Below, piece after piece: positions 1 to 4,607 of a DNA stretch of 5,036 nt. This DNA comes from an uncultured Lachnospiraceae bacterium (GTDB taxonomy: Bacteria > Bacillota > Clostridia > Lachnospirales > Lachnospiraceae). Made by a program: the position numbers and the translations under genes. The notes under the pieces are model-generated. The model ran no database searches. It worked only from the letters and a program-made list of their open reading frames with translations, and was not told the DNA's origin. The stretch is taken from assembly GCA_934338765.1 (NCBI GenBank), contig CAKRHL010000177.1, positions 1-5,036 of the forward strand. Direction: 5' to 3'. Every line of letters starts with the position of its first letter. Position 1 is the stretch's first letter.

Positions 1-765
1 GCAGGAAAGGCTGAACTTGTATTTACCGGTGCTGATGGCAAGGAGATCCGCCAGACGATTCAAGAGTTCGACGGACCTGGTATCATTCAGGGTATCCACA
101 ATACGGACAAATCCATCACAAGCTTTGCAAAGGCATGCTTTAACTACGCGCTGGATACAAAGCAGGATCTCTGGTTTGCCACCAAGGATACTATTTCAAA
201 GATCTATGACCATAATTTCAAAGATATTTTCCAAGATATCTATGATAAGGAATACAAAGAGAAGTTTGAGGCAGCAGGGATTGAGTATTTCTACACTCTG
301 ATCGATGATGCGGTTGCCCGTGTTATGAAGGCAAAGGGTGGATTTATCTGGGCCTGCAAGAACTACGATGGAGACGTTATGAGTGATATGGTATCTTCTG
401 CATGTGGTTCTCTGGCCATGATGACATCTGTACTGGTATCTCCTTCAGGAGTATACGAGTATGAGGCTGCTCATGGAACTGTTCAGAGACATTATTACAA
501 GCACCTGAAGGGCGAGGAGACATCTACAAACTCTGTAGCTACAATCTTTGCATGGACCGGTGCACTCCGTAAGCGTGGTGAGCTGGACAATATTCCGGAG
601 CTGATGGCATTTGCTGATAAGCTTGAGAAGGCAACTCTTTCTACGATTGAGAATGGTAAGATGACAAAGGATCTGGCACTGATCACCAGCATGAAGGATG
701 TGACTGTATTAAACAGCGAAGGCTTCATCAAAGCTGTTCGTGAGTCACTGGAAGCAATGCTGTAA
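1..765 (+). CDS. icd: NADP-dependent isocitrate dehydrogenase, C-terminal part (5' end outside window)
   Basis: The enzyme catalyses oxidative decarboxylation of isocitrate to 2-oxoglutarate with NADP+, in the cytoplasm; in a Clostridium-like anaerobe it mainly supplies 2-oxoglutarate for glutamate. Reading frame 1 is open from the first base to TAA at 763-765, giving 254 residues. By comparison with human IDH1 (from memory) about 150 N-terminal residues are missing, so the full protein would be about 400 aa, typical of the eukaryote-like homodimeric NADP-IDH type. Visible markers are the catalytic lysine in ATKDTI (codon 184-186, K212 in human IDH1), the metal-binding aspartate in LIDD (304-306, D252), YDGDVMSD with D275/D279 equivalents (373-375, 385-387), and HGTVQRH with the R and H that contact the NADP 2'-phosphate (487-492). 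ETSTN also matches. The gene appears intact within the window. A MYG1-family gene follows after 15 nt, so the two are probably cotranscribed. Confidence 0.95.
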   Translation, partial: AGKAELVFTGADGKEIRQTIQEFDGPGIIQGIHNTDKSITSFAKACFNYALDTKQDLWFATKDTISKIYDHNFKDIFQDIYDKEYKEKFEAAGIEYFYTLIDDAVARVMKAKGGFIWACKNYDGDVMSDMVSSACGSLAMMTSVLVSPSGVYEYEAAHGTVQRHYYKHLKGEETSTNSVATIFAWTGALRKRGELDNIPELMAFADKLEKATLSTIENGKMTKDLALITSMKDVTVLNSEGFIKAVRESLEAML

Positions 766-780
766 AAGGACACTATAATT

Positions 781-1632
781 ATGATAGAATTTGAAAAGGA
801 AATTGCCGGTCTTGTGCCGGACAGAGGTTTTACCCATGGGGCGAAGTTTCATGCGGATGATCTGTTTTCGACAGCACTGTTGCGTTTATTAAATCCTGCT
901 ATAGAGGTGACCAGGGGCTTTGATGTCCCGGAGGAGTTTGATGGTATTGTATATGACATCGGAAGAGGAAAATACGACCATCACCAGCAGGACAAAGAGA
1001 TTCGTGAAAATGGAGTTCCTTATGCAGCATTTGGCCTTCTTTGGAGGGAGTTTGGCACTTGCTTTCTGACAGAGGAGGAAGCGGCGGACTTTGACGAGAA
1101 GTTTATTCAGCCGCTAGATGAGTCGGACAATACCGGTTCTGATAATACATTGTCAGAGCTTATGGAAAAGTTTAATCCGGGATGGGATTCTGATGCTTCT
1201 TATGATGACAGATTCTGGGAGGCGGAGGCGTTTGCCGAGAAGATCCTGTTCCGGTATATCGAGAGTATTCAGGGGCTTCGCCGGGCATCTGCCGTTGTTA
1301 AGAAGGCGATGGAGGAGAGTGATGGACAGATTCTGATCCTGCCATGTTATGTCCCATGGAAGAGGGATGTGATCGGCAGTGGTTATCAGTTTACGGTATA
1401 TCCATCCAACCGCGGAGGCTACAGTGTACAGGGAGTACCGAAGTCCAAGGAGGATCGTAGTCTGGTTTGCGATTTTCCGCAGGAATGGTGGGGATGTGAT
1501 CCGGAGGATCTGCCCTCTGTCAGCGGAGTAGAGACTGCAAGATTCTGTCATGCCACCGGGTTTATGGGAGCTGCGGATACAAAGGAAGATGCCGTGCGGA
1601 TGGCAGAGATTTCTTTGGCGCAAAAGGCTTAG
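781..1632 (+). CDS. MYG1/UPF0160-family putative metal-dependent hydrolase
   Basis: This 283-aa protein has the features of the MYG1 (UPF0160) family, DHH-like metal-dependent phosphoesterases; the eukaryotic member is reported as a 3'-5' RNA exonuclease. Seen directly: FTHGAKFHADD (residues 17-27, with H19, H24, D26, D27; family form THNGxFHxDE), YDIGRGKYDHHQ (58-69, with D59 and the DHH at 66-68), PLDESDN (111-117; family form IDxxDNG), and a C-terminal block with GVP (218-220), DFPQEWWG (231-238) and FCHATGFMGAADTKEDAVRMA (positions 255-275), like the family's VHxxGFIGG tail. No signal peptide or TM segment, so cytoplasmic. ATG 781 follows AAAGGA (765-770) at a 10-nt spacing, just after the icd stop, suggesting translation from a shared transcript. 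Terminators follow 17 nt after the stop. The bacterial substrate is unknown; an RNA or nucleotide phosphoesterase role is inferred from the family. The functional link to icd, if any, is not evident. Confidence 0.88.
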   Translation: MIEFEKEIAGLVPDRGFTHGAKFHADDLFSTALLRLLNPAIEVTRGFDVPEEFDGIVYDIGRGKYDHHQQDKEIRENGVPYAAFGLLWREFGTCFLTEEEAADFDEKFIQPLDESDNTGSDNTLSELMEKFNPGWDSDASYDDRFWEAEAFAEKILFRYIESIQGLRRASAVVKKAMEESDGQILILPCYVPWKRDVIGSGYQFTVYPSNRGGYSVQGVPKSKEDRSLVCDFPQEWWGCDPEDLPSVSGVETARFCHATGFMGAADTKEDAVRMAEISLAQKA

Positions 1633-1648
1633 ATAGTATAAATACAAC

Positions 1649-1695
1649 AAAAGATCCTGTCCCGTCGGTTTCCGGCAGTGCAGGATCTTTTATTT
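1649..1695. terminator. Intrinsic terminator after the MYG1 gene, probably bidirectional
   Basis: Arms 1649-1659 and 1681-1691 are a perfect 11-bp inverted repeat (AAAAGATCCTG/CAGGATCTTTT). The 21-nt interior can fold a second small stem, GTCGG (1664-1668) with CCGGC (1672-1676) around a TTT loop. On the plus strand the stem runs into TTTTATTTT, serving the icd-MYG1 transcript. On the minus strand the same stem is followed by TTTTGTTGTATTT, so it could also stop transcripts arriving from padR. It lies between convergent genes, which fits a shared terminator. Confidence 0.85.
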
Positions 1696-1712
1696 TGGTA
1701 AGAAATACATAT

Positions 1713-1756
1713 AGGGGAGGATCTATTTCCGAAGAAATAAATCCTCCCCTTTTTTT
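1713..1756 (+). terminator. Second intrinsic terminator in the convergent gap
   Basis: Arms 1713-1729 and 1734-1750 form a 17-bp stem with one C-A mismatch (1723/1740), closed by a 4-nt loop at 1730-1733. The base of the stem is the GC-rich AGGGGAGGAT/ATCCTCCCCT, followed by a run of seven T (1750-1756). The T tract sits on the plus-strand side, so it would stop any plus-strand transcript escaping the first terminator before it enters padR antisense. Read on the minus strand the loop is UUCG closed by C-G, a very stable tetraloop, but the following sequence (TATATGTATTTCT) is only weakly T-rich. Confidence 0.85.
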
Positions 1757-1785
1757 GTTGACTGATCAATCAGGATGGTCAATGA

Positions 1786-2151
1786 TCATCCTTCGGTTCC
1801 TGAGGGGGTGGCACTCACCCGGTCACGATAAGAAAGCACCTTTTCTACGGCAGCACAAACGCTGTAATACTCGCGCTTTGTCTCCTCTAAATGAGCCTTG
1901 CCTGACTCTGTCAGATGATAGTAGACACGGAAACGCTTTCCAACTACCTGAACCTTACGTTCCTCAAGATAACCATTCTTTTTTAATCGATAGAGAGTAG
2001 GGTACATCGTTGCTTCGTTGAGCTGATAATCACCCTCGCTCTGCTTTTCCAGATCCTGTGACAACTGGTAGCCATACTTATCTTCCTGCTCCAGTAAATG
2101 TAAAAGGATCATCTCAATAGTTCCACGTTTTAAATTATCCTTGATACCCAT
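1786..2151 (-). CDS. PadR-family transcriptional regulator
   Basis: This 121-aa protein has a winged-helix PadR domain. Family hallmarks seen: RGTIEMILLHLLEQEDKYGYQLSQDL (residues 9-34), the recognition-helix segment NEATMYPTLYRLKKNGYLE (45-63), and the wing GKRFRVYYHLTESGKAHLEE (71-90). The C-terminal helix (about 85-108) is short, the subfamily-2 size in which it forms the dimer arm. PadR proteins are usually repressors that respond to small molecules or to partner proteins, and often control adjacent membrane-protein genes. ATG 2151 is preceded by a weak AAGAAAG ribosome site. It lies 68 nt after gene C on the same strand, with its own strong promoter in the gap; read-through from the A-B-C operon is also possible as no terminator lies between. 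The most obvious targets are its own promoter and that of the upstream operon (inference). Confidence 0.93.
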   Translation of the reverse strand: MGIKDNLKRGTIEMILLHLLEQEDKYGYQLSQDLEKQSEGDYQLNEATMYPTLYRLKKNGYLEERKVQVVGKRFRVYYHLTESGKAHLEETKREYYSVCAAVEKVLSYRDRVSATPSGTEG

Positions 2152-2193
2152 GCGTTCTCAACCATCTTTCTTTAGATTTTTTATATGTTGTTT

Positions 2194-2223
2194 ATTATAG
2201 CATATATTTTATAAAAATGTTAG
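2194..2223 (-). promoter_or_regulatory. Promoter for padR, extended -10 type
   Basis: Read on the minus strand, 2202-2194 is TGCTATAAT, a perfect TGn extended -10 plus consensus TATAAT. The hexamer CTAACA (2223-2218) lies 18 nt upstream and matches four of six TTGACA positions. The -35 overlaps the stop codon of gene C (2222-2220). Transcription would start near 2187, giving a roughly 35-nt leader. TATATG (2182-2187) and CATATA (2201-2206) form a short dyad spanning the -10 that might be a PadR site, but in DNA this AT-rich the match is weak. Confidence 0.7.
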
Positions 2224-2576
2224 ACCTTATGAAAAGAAGTTGGAATATTTTTTAGAATATACGCTGCAATCCACTCTAAAGAAAATAAACCTACGATCAC
2301 AATGACGATGCAGAGGAAAGATACACCTAATAATATACTTCTGCGTCGCTGCTGAACCAGGATCTCCAGTGTACTGTCATCTACAAAATGACGACAGATG
2401 TCACGATACCCGTCTTCCGGGTGATCCTCATGATACTGCAGCATATCACTGTAAAGAAGCAGCCGTGCCTGAAACAGGTCGTCCTTTGTCTGGAAGTTGT
2501 CAGATCCGGAAGAGCGATACCGGATCAAGGCGCGGCTGAGCCAGCGTAATCGATGGGTTAAAAGGAATGAGCGCAT
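2220..2576 (-). CDS. Gene C: small single-pass membrane protein, HAAS/DUF6120-like
   Basis: This 118-aa protein has a basic, helical N-terminal domain (residues 1-80), one hydrophobic segment (about 81-100, ILLGVSFLCIVIVIVGLFSL) and an 18-residue tail. RRRS just before the membrane segment suggests the N-terminal domain stays in the cytoplasm. The segment YHEDHPEDGYRDICRHF (48-64) mirrors YLKDHPSATPAEIFQYFG of gene A, so the two are probably distant paralogues. The layout, a helical domain then one TM near a PadR regulator, resembles HAAS (DUF1700) proteins or the clostridial DUF6120 group; that family label is from memory and not certain. Start ATG 2576 has GAGGAG at 2587-2582 with 5-nt spacing, and lies 15 nt after the stop of gene B, so it is in the same operon. 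Function unknown. Confidence 0.78.
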   Translation of the reverse strand: MRSFLLTHRLRWLSRALIRYRSSGSDNFQTKDDLFQARLLLYSDMLQYHEDHPEDGYRDICRHFVDDSTLEILVQQRRRSILLGVSFLCIVIVIVGLFSLEWIAAYILKNIPTSFHKV

Positions 2577-2591
2577 GAATACTCCTCTCTG

Positions 2592-3077
2592 TTAGCTGAT
2601 CACTCCATGTTTGGTGCATGAAATCTGCAGTTTAACAGTTTTTTTGGCAGATGTTGTCAGGAGACGGAATACAGCCTTGCCATAAGCGGTGTTGCCGGAT
2701 TTCCAGCGGCTTGCCTCATCGTAAATCCAGTTTCTGATATTGTAAATATCAATAGAATGTGATACGTCAGAGCAAACTACTAAATAATCATCATACATAA
2801 AAGTACCATAGAGTGTATATTTCCAAGATAAAGAATTGTTTGCATTGTAATAATTATAAGATTTGTTTGCTGTTTTGGTATGTGTCTTTCCTCGAGCAGT
2901 GGAAGGAACAGTTGTTTCCGTGGTAGTGATAACGCAATAGCTGCCATCTTCCATATGGATAGTTTCTTCAGAAACAGTTGTGGTTTCAGCAGAAGCTGGA
3001 GTATAGGATAACAGACTCGATGCCATCATGCAAAGGGAAAGTGCAAAACAGATAAGTGCTTTAAAATGTTTTTTCAT
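2592..3077 (-). CDS. Gene B: small secreted protein, function unknown
   Basis: This 161-aa protein starts with a clear Sec signal peptide: KKHFK basic head, hydrophobic core to about residue 23, and an ASA|E cleavage site after residue 30. No lipobox precedes C16 (LSLC), so signal peptidase I is expected. The mature ~131 residues begin with a Thr-rich stretch (31-69, including ETTTVSEETIHMEDGSYCVITTTETT), then an aromatic, probably beta-rich domain: NYYNANNSLSWKYTLYGTFMY (75-95), SRWKSGNTAYGKAVF (123-137) and KTVKLQISCTKHGVIS at the end. There is no LPXTG motif or second TM, so it is released or held non-covalently. Three mature cysteines (48, 102, 154) allow one disulfide. It resembles small secreted clostridial proteins I recall as DUF6147, unverified. 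It sits between two paralogous membrane proteins with an ideal AGGAGG ribosome site, suggesting high expression and a shared role. Confidence 0.85.
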   Translation of the reverse strand: MKKHFKALICFALSLCMMASSLLSYTPASAETTTVSEETIHMEDGSYCVITTTETTVPSTARGKTHTKTANKSYNYYNANNSLSWKYTLYGTFMYDDYLVVCSDVSHSIDIYNIRNWIYDEASRWKSGNTAYGKAVFRLLTTSAKKTVKLQISCTKHGVIS

Positions 3078-3084
3078 AGTATTT

Positions 3085-3090
3085 CCTCCT
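3085..3090 (-). promoter_or_regulatory. Ribosome site of gene B overlapping the end of gene A
   Basis: Minus-strand AGGAGG (3090-3085) lies 7 nt before ATG 3077 and overlaps the TAG stop of gene A (3091-3089). Ribosomes finishing gene A therefore stop on the initiation site of gene B, which points to translational coupling and supports both the chosen start of B and a single A-B-C transcript. Confidence 0.85.
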
Positions 3091-3517
3091 ATTCTTTCAT
3101 ATGAAAAACTGAATCAGGAGAGGGCGAAGCAACAGGTGTATTTGGAATATCTGGAGGATCTTCCTCTAAAATCACATCGGCATGACCATTTACTTCGTTG
3201 AGTACATGCCGGCTGTGTATGATAAATGCCCCAAGTGCCATAAAGCAGACAGCGCAGATCAGTATGATCAAAATTCTTGAAAAGATCTGCTTCCGTTTGG
3301 ATTGGCGCCTGATAATGGCGTCCTCGTATTGTTCCTGAAGTTCTTTTGGATGCCCGAAGTACTGAAATATCTCTGCCGGTGTAGCAGATGGATGGTCCTT
3401 CAGATAGCAGTCCAGAGAATCTCTCATGTCTTCGAGAAACTGCTCTGTATCATCGCGGTCTCCGGAGTAGTACATCCGCAATTGTTCCAGATATTCTTCC
3501 CGATCAAAAGAGTTCAT
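3089..3517 (-). CDS. Gene A: single-pass membrane protein with HAAS/DUF6120-like cytoplasmic domain
   Basis: This 142-aa protein has a helical, acidic N-terminal domain (residues 1-70: NSFDREEYLEQLRMYYSGD, EDMRDSLDCYLKDHPSATPAEIFQYFGHPKELQEQYED at 29-66), a basic patch RRQSKRKQ (70-77), one TM segment (about 78-100) and a 42-residue outer tail rich in Pro and acidic residues (EEDPPDIPNTPVASPSPD, 118-135). The positive-inside rule puts the helical domain in the cytoplasm. The D-YL-(E/K)-x-(N/H)P...EI...FG-P-E-L pattern is that of the HAAS/DUF1700 superfamily, whose members pair with PadR regulators; the narrower label DUF6120 is from memory. Such domains are thought to pass a membrane or extracellular signal to the regulator (family knowledge; not shown here). 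ATG 3517 is preceded by AGGAGG (3531-3526) at 8 nt. It is the first gene of the A-B-C operon. Confidence 0.8.
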   Translation of the reverse strand: MNSFDREEYLEQLRMYYSGDRDDTEQFLEDMRDSLDCYLKDHPSATPAEIFQYFGHPKELQEQYEDAIIRRQSKRKQIFSRILIILICAVCFMALGAFIIHSRHVLNEVNGHADVILEEDPPDIPNTPVASPSPDSVFHMKE

Positions 3518-3548
3518 TGAAAACCCCTCCTCTTATGTTACATATTTT

Positions 3549-3568
3549 ATATTAGAGAAATCTAATAT
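3549..3568. promoter_or_regulatory. Candidate operator: 20-bp dyad on the A-B-C promoter
   Basis: ATATTAGA (3549-3556) and TCTAATAT (3561-3568) are perfect inverted repeats separated by GAAA. The dyad lies between the predicted -35 and the end of the -10, where a bound dimer would block RNA polymerase. Candidate binders are the downstream PadR protein or the divergent Xre protein; the sequence does not decide which. It is not followed by a T tract that would make it a terminator. Confidence 0.5.
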
Positions 3569-3577
3569 TTTTTGCAA
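3549..3577 (-). promoter_or_regulatory. Predicted promoter of the A-B-C operon
   Basis: On the minus strand TTGCAA (3577-3572) is followed after 17 nt by TAATAT (3554-3549). Both hexamers match four of six consensus positions with ideal spacing. Transcription would begin near 3542, leaving about 25 nt before ATG 3517, enough for the AGGAGG ribosome site. A perfect dyad covers the -10 and most of the spacer. Other AT-rich hexamers nearby could also serve, so the exact promoter is uncertain. Confidence 0.55.
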
Positions 3578-3652
3578 ATACATTGTTATTAAGAATATTA
3601 TGTACAATCCTATTTTAATAGCATAAGGTTATTAATAAAGTTTAGTTTATTT

Positions 3653-3686
3653 TTACAATTAATGCATTAGCGGAAATTAATTGTAA
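3653..3686. repeat. Perfect 11-bp inverted repeat in the divergent region
   Basis: TTACAATTAAT (3653-3663) and ATTAATTGTAA (3676-3686) are exact reverse complements around a 12-nt spacer. The palindrome TAATGCATTA (3660-3669) is nested across the left arm and the spacer. No T tract follows on either strand, so it is not an intrinsic terminator. It could be an operator for one of the two local regulators or a relic of rearrangement. Confidence 0.6.
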
Positions 3687-3782
3687 CAAAAAAGTGGTTA
3701 TCACACAAGGGGCTGGTACGTTAAAAAGGTGAAAGGATTCCAAATAAGATTATACACAAACGGAAACAGAATATAAATAACC

Positions 3783-3800
3783 ATACTGCGCAAGTATAAT
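3783..3800 (+). promoter_or_regulatory. Possible -10 and dyad operator for the Xre gene
   Basis: A consensus TATAAT sits at 3795-3800, about 56 nt before the chosen start codon. No good -35 hexamer lies 16-18 nt upstream (the region reads TATAAA/ATAAAT), so activity is uncertain. ATACT (3783-3787) and AGTAT (3793-3797) form a dyad with a 5-nt spacer that overlaps the TATAAT, and TATAATTATA (3795-3804) is itself a palindrome. Autoregulation by the Xre protein would be a natural use. Confidence 0.4.
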
Positions 3801-3855
3801 TATAACAAAAGATTACAAGATGATATTTGTTTGGAAATTTATAGAAGGTGTATGC

Positions 3856-4200
3856 ATGGCTTTGAGTGACAAAGAGATTGGAATGAGAGTTCGTAATATC
3901 CGTAAGGAAAGTGGGCTGACTCAGGATAGATTTGCAAGAAAATTTCATATGACACAGCAGACTCTGAGCCGTTATGAAAATGGAAAGATTTCTATTCCTA
4001 ACGGAACTCTGGAAAGCATCGCCAAGGGCATGGATGTGTCGGTGGGATATTTTCTGGGAGTAGATTCAACGGAGTTTACGGATGATGAATTACGGCTGAT
4101 CAATATATACCGTCGCGCTGATGCCCGTATGAAGGAGTATATATTAGAGATGGCATTGATGACGGAGGCAAAGCTTAAGGGGAAGGATTTGCCGGAGTAA
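3856..4200 (+). CDS. Xre/Cro-family helix-turn-helix regulator
   Basis: This 114-aa DNA-binding protein has one HTH_3-type domain (about residues 8-68): IGMRVRNIRKESGLTQDRFARKFHMTQQTLSRYENGK (8-44) carries both the turn and the recognition helix, and IPNGTLESIAKGMDVSVGYFLG (47-68) closes the five-helix fold. Residues 69-114 form an acidic-to-basic helical tail (TDDELRLINIYRRADARMKEYILEMALM), probably for dimerisation as in small phage-like repressors. ATG 3856 is chosen because AGAAGG (3843-3848) precedes it by 7 nt; an in-frame ATG at 3820 would add MIFVWKFIEGVC but has no good ribosome site. It is divergent from the A-B-C operon, so it may repress that operon or itself. No integrase or other phage gene is visible. 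No GC-rich terminator follows, so some transcripts may run into the ileS leader. Confidence 0.88.
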   Translation: MALSDKEIGMRVRNIRKESGLTQDRFARKFHMTQQTLSRYENGKISIPNGTLESIAKGMDVSVGYFLGVDSTEFTDDELRLINIYRRADARMKEYILEMALMTEAKLKGKDLPE

Positions 4201-4223
4201 ATAAAATTTTTATGAGTTGGCAG

Positions 4224-4252
4224 TTGACAAGCAGCAAAAAGGATACTAATAT
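4224..4252 (+). promoter_or_regulatory. Promoter for ileS
   Basis: A consensus -35 TTGACA (4224-4229) is separated by 17 nt from TAATAT (4247-4252), four of six -10 matches. Transcription would start near 4259, about 10 nt before the first stem of the T-box leader, a typical arrangement. It begins about 24 nt after the Xre stop codon. Confidence 0.8.
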
Positions 4253-4516
4253 AGCATTATAGTAAAAAACTGTGACGGAGACAGTATCTTATCTGGAAAC
4301 GCTTCAGTGAGTCCGGGATAGTGTGAACCGGATGCATAGAGAGGAATCTCTTGGATAGATGAGGGAAGATCACTCCTGAGTTGCAGACTGGAACGTTATG
4401 TTATCAGTACAGCCTGACGGATCCCGCCGTTATAGGGGTATGTATCGAATCGTTATTGCGTACAAGGTGGTGTACACAAGGGCAAAGCATTTGGTTTGTT
4501 CTATTTCCGTACAGAT

Positions 4517-4557
4517 TAAATAGGTGGTTATGAATGTCGCGGCTTTCATCCTGTTTA
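4517..4557 (+). promoter_or_regulatory. T-box antiterminator alternative fold
   Basis: TAAATAGG (4517-4524) can pair with CCTGTTTA (4550-4557) over 8 bp including one G-U. After an unpaired UGGUU (4525-4529), ATGAA (4530-4534) pairs with TTCAT (4545-4549). The right-hand strands lie inside the 5' arm and loop of the terminator, so the two folds exclude each other. The bulge would be 5 nt rather than the usual 7, an unusual detail. Confidence 0.65.
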
Positions 4558-4574
4558 GGATGAAAGCCTTTTTT
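4541..4574 (+). terminator. T-box regulated intrinsic terminator
   Basis: GGCTTTCATCC (4541-4551) and GGATGAAAGCC (4558-4568) are a perfect 11-bp stem with a 6-nt loop (TGTTTA, whose ends can also pair), followed by six T (4569-4574). It is the default off-state of the ileS leader when charged tRNA-Ile is abundant. Confidence 0.93.
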
Positions 4575-4578
4575 GATG

Positions 4579-4607
4579 TAGAGGAAACAATTATGCGGTT
4601 TCCTCTA
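4579..4607 (+). repeat. Perfect hairpin between the T-box terminator and ileS
   Basis: TAGAGGAAAC (4579-4588) and GTTTCCTCTA (4598-4607) form a 10-bp stem with a 9-nt loop. It is followed by AAATATCTTTTG, not a proper T tract, so it is probably not a terminator. It sits in the read-through leader and could protect the processed 5' end of the ileS mRNA. The rest of 4608-4694 shows only a weak 5-bp stem (4655-4659/4673-4677) and no supported gene or promoter. Confidence 0.55.

Larger units (their letters stand above)
3518..3855. other. Divergent AT-rich intergenic region between gene A and the Xre gene
   Basis: These 338 nt contain no supported coding sequence. They hold, from left to right, the gene A ribosome site, the predicted A-B-C promoter with its 20-bp dyad, an 11-bp inverted repeat at 3653-3686, and a TATAAT (3795-3800) with a small dyad upstream of the Xre gene. 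Both flanking genes are transcribed outward, so control elements for both must lie here. The stretch 3690-3780 shows nothing I can assign. Confidence 0.7.
4270..4574 (+). ncRNA. T-box riboswitch leader of ileS (Ile specifier AUC)
   Basis: This leader senses uncharged tRNA-Ile and lets RNA polymerase reach ileS only when charging is low. Stem I spans 4270-4386. Its base, CTGT/GCAG (4270-4273/4383-4386), leads into a kink-turn-like GTGA/TGAG and then GGAG/CTCC (4277-4280/4373-4376). Next come the loop E bases AGTA (4283-4286) opposite GAA (4365-4367), and the specifier codon AUC (4369-4371) followed by A. The middle stem pairs 4287-4294 with 4357-4364, and the apical stem is TCCGG/CCGGA (4312-4316/4328-4332). 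A stem IIA/B pseudoknot follows: ACGG/CCGT (4417-4420/4427-4430) plus CCC/GGG (4423-4425/4435-4437). UGGU (4525-4528) complements the tRNA ACCA end. The terminator is at 4541-4574. The T-box core is not the usual UGGNACCGCG. Confidence 0.93.

Noticed and set aside
1153..1650. 165-codon open frame on the minus strand
   Set aside because: It is antisense to the well-supported MYG1 gene, shows no family features and runs through the terminator.
1758..1788. TTGAC/GTCAA and two TGATCA copies downstream of padR
   Set aside because: Short arms and no T tract; probably chance, with one copy including the padR stop codon.
1695..2000. Open frame on the plus strand through the second terminator and padR
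   Set aside because: It starts within the terminator region and is antisense to a clear PadR domain; composition is non-protein-like.
2171..2187. Half-site of the A-B-C dyad (TCTAA) in the padR leader as a shared operator
   Set aside because: Only five bases match and no second arm is present, so it is not evidence of a shared operator.
3721..3948. 75-codon minus-strand open frame overlapping the Xre start
   Set aside because: No ribosome site, and it overlaps a good HTH gene antisense; AT-rich chance frame.
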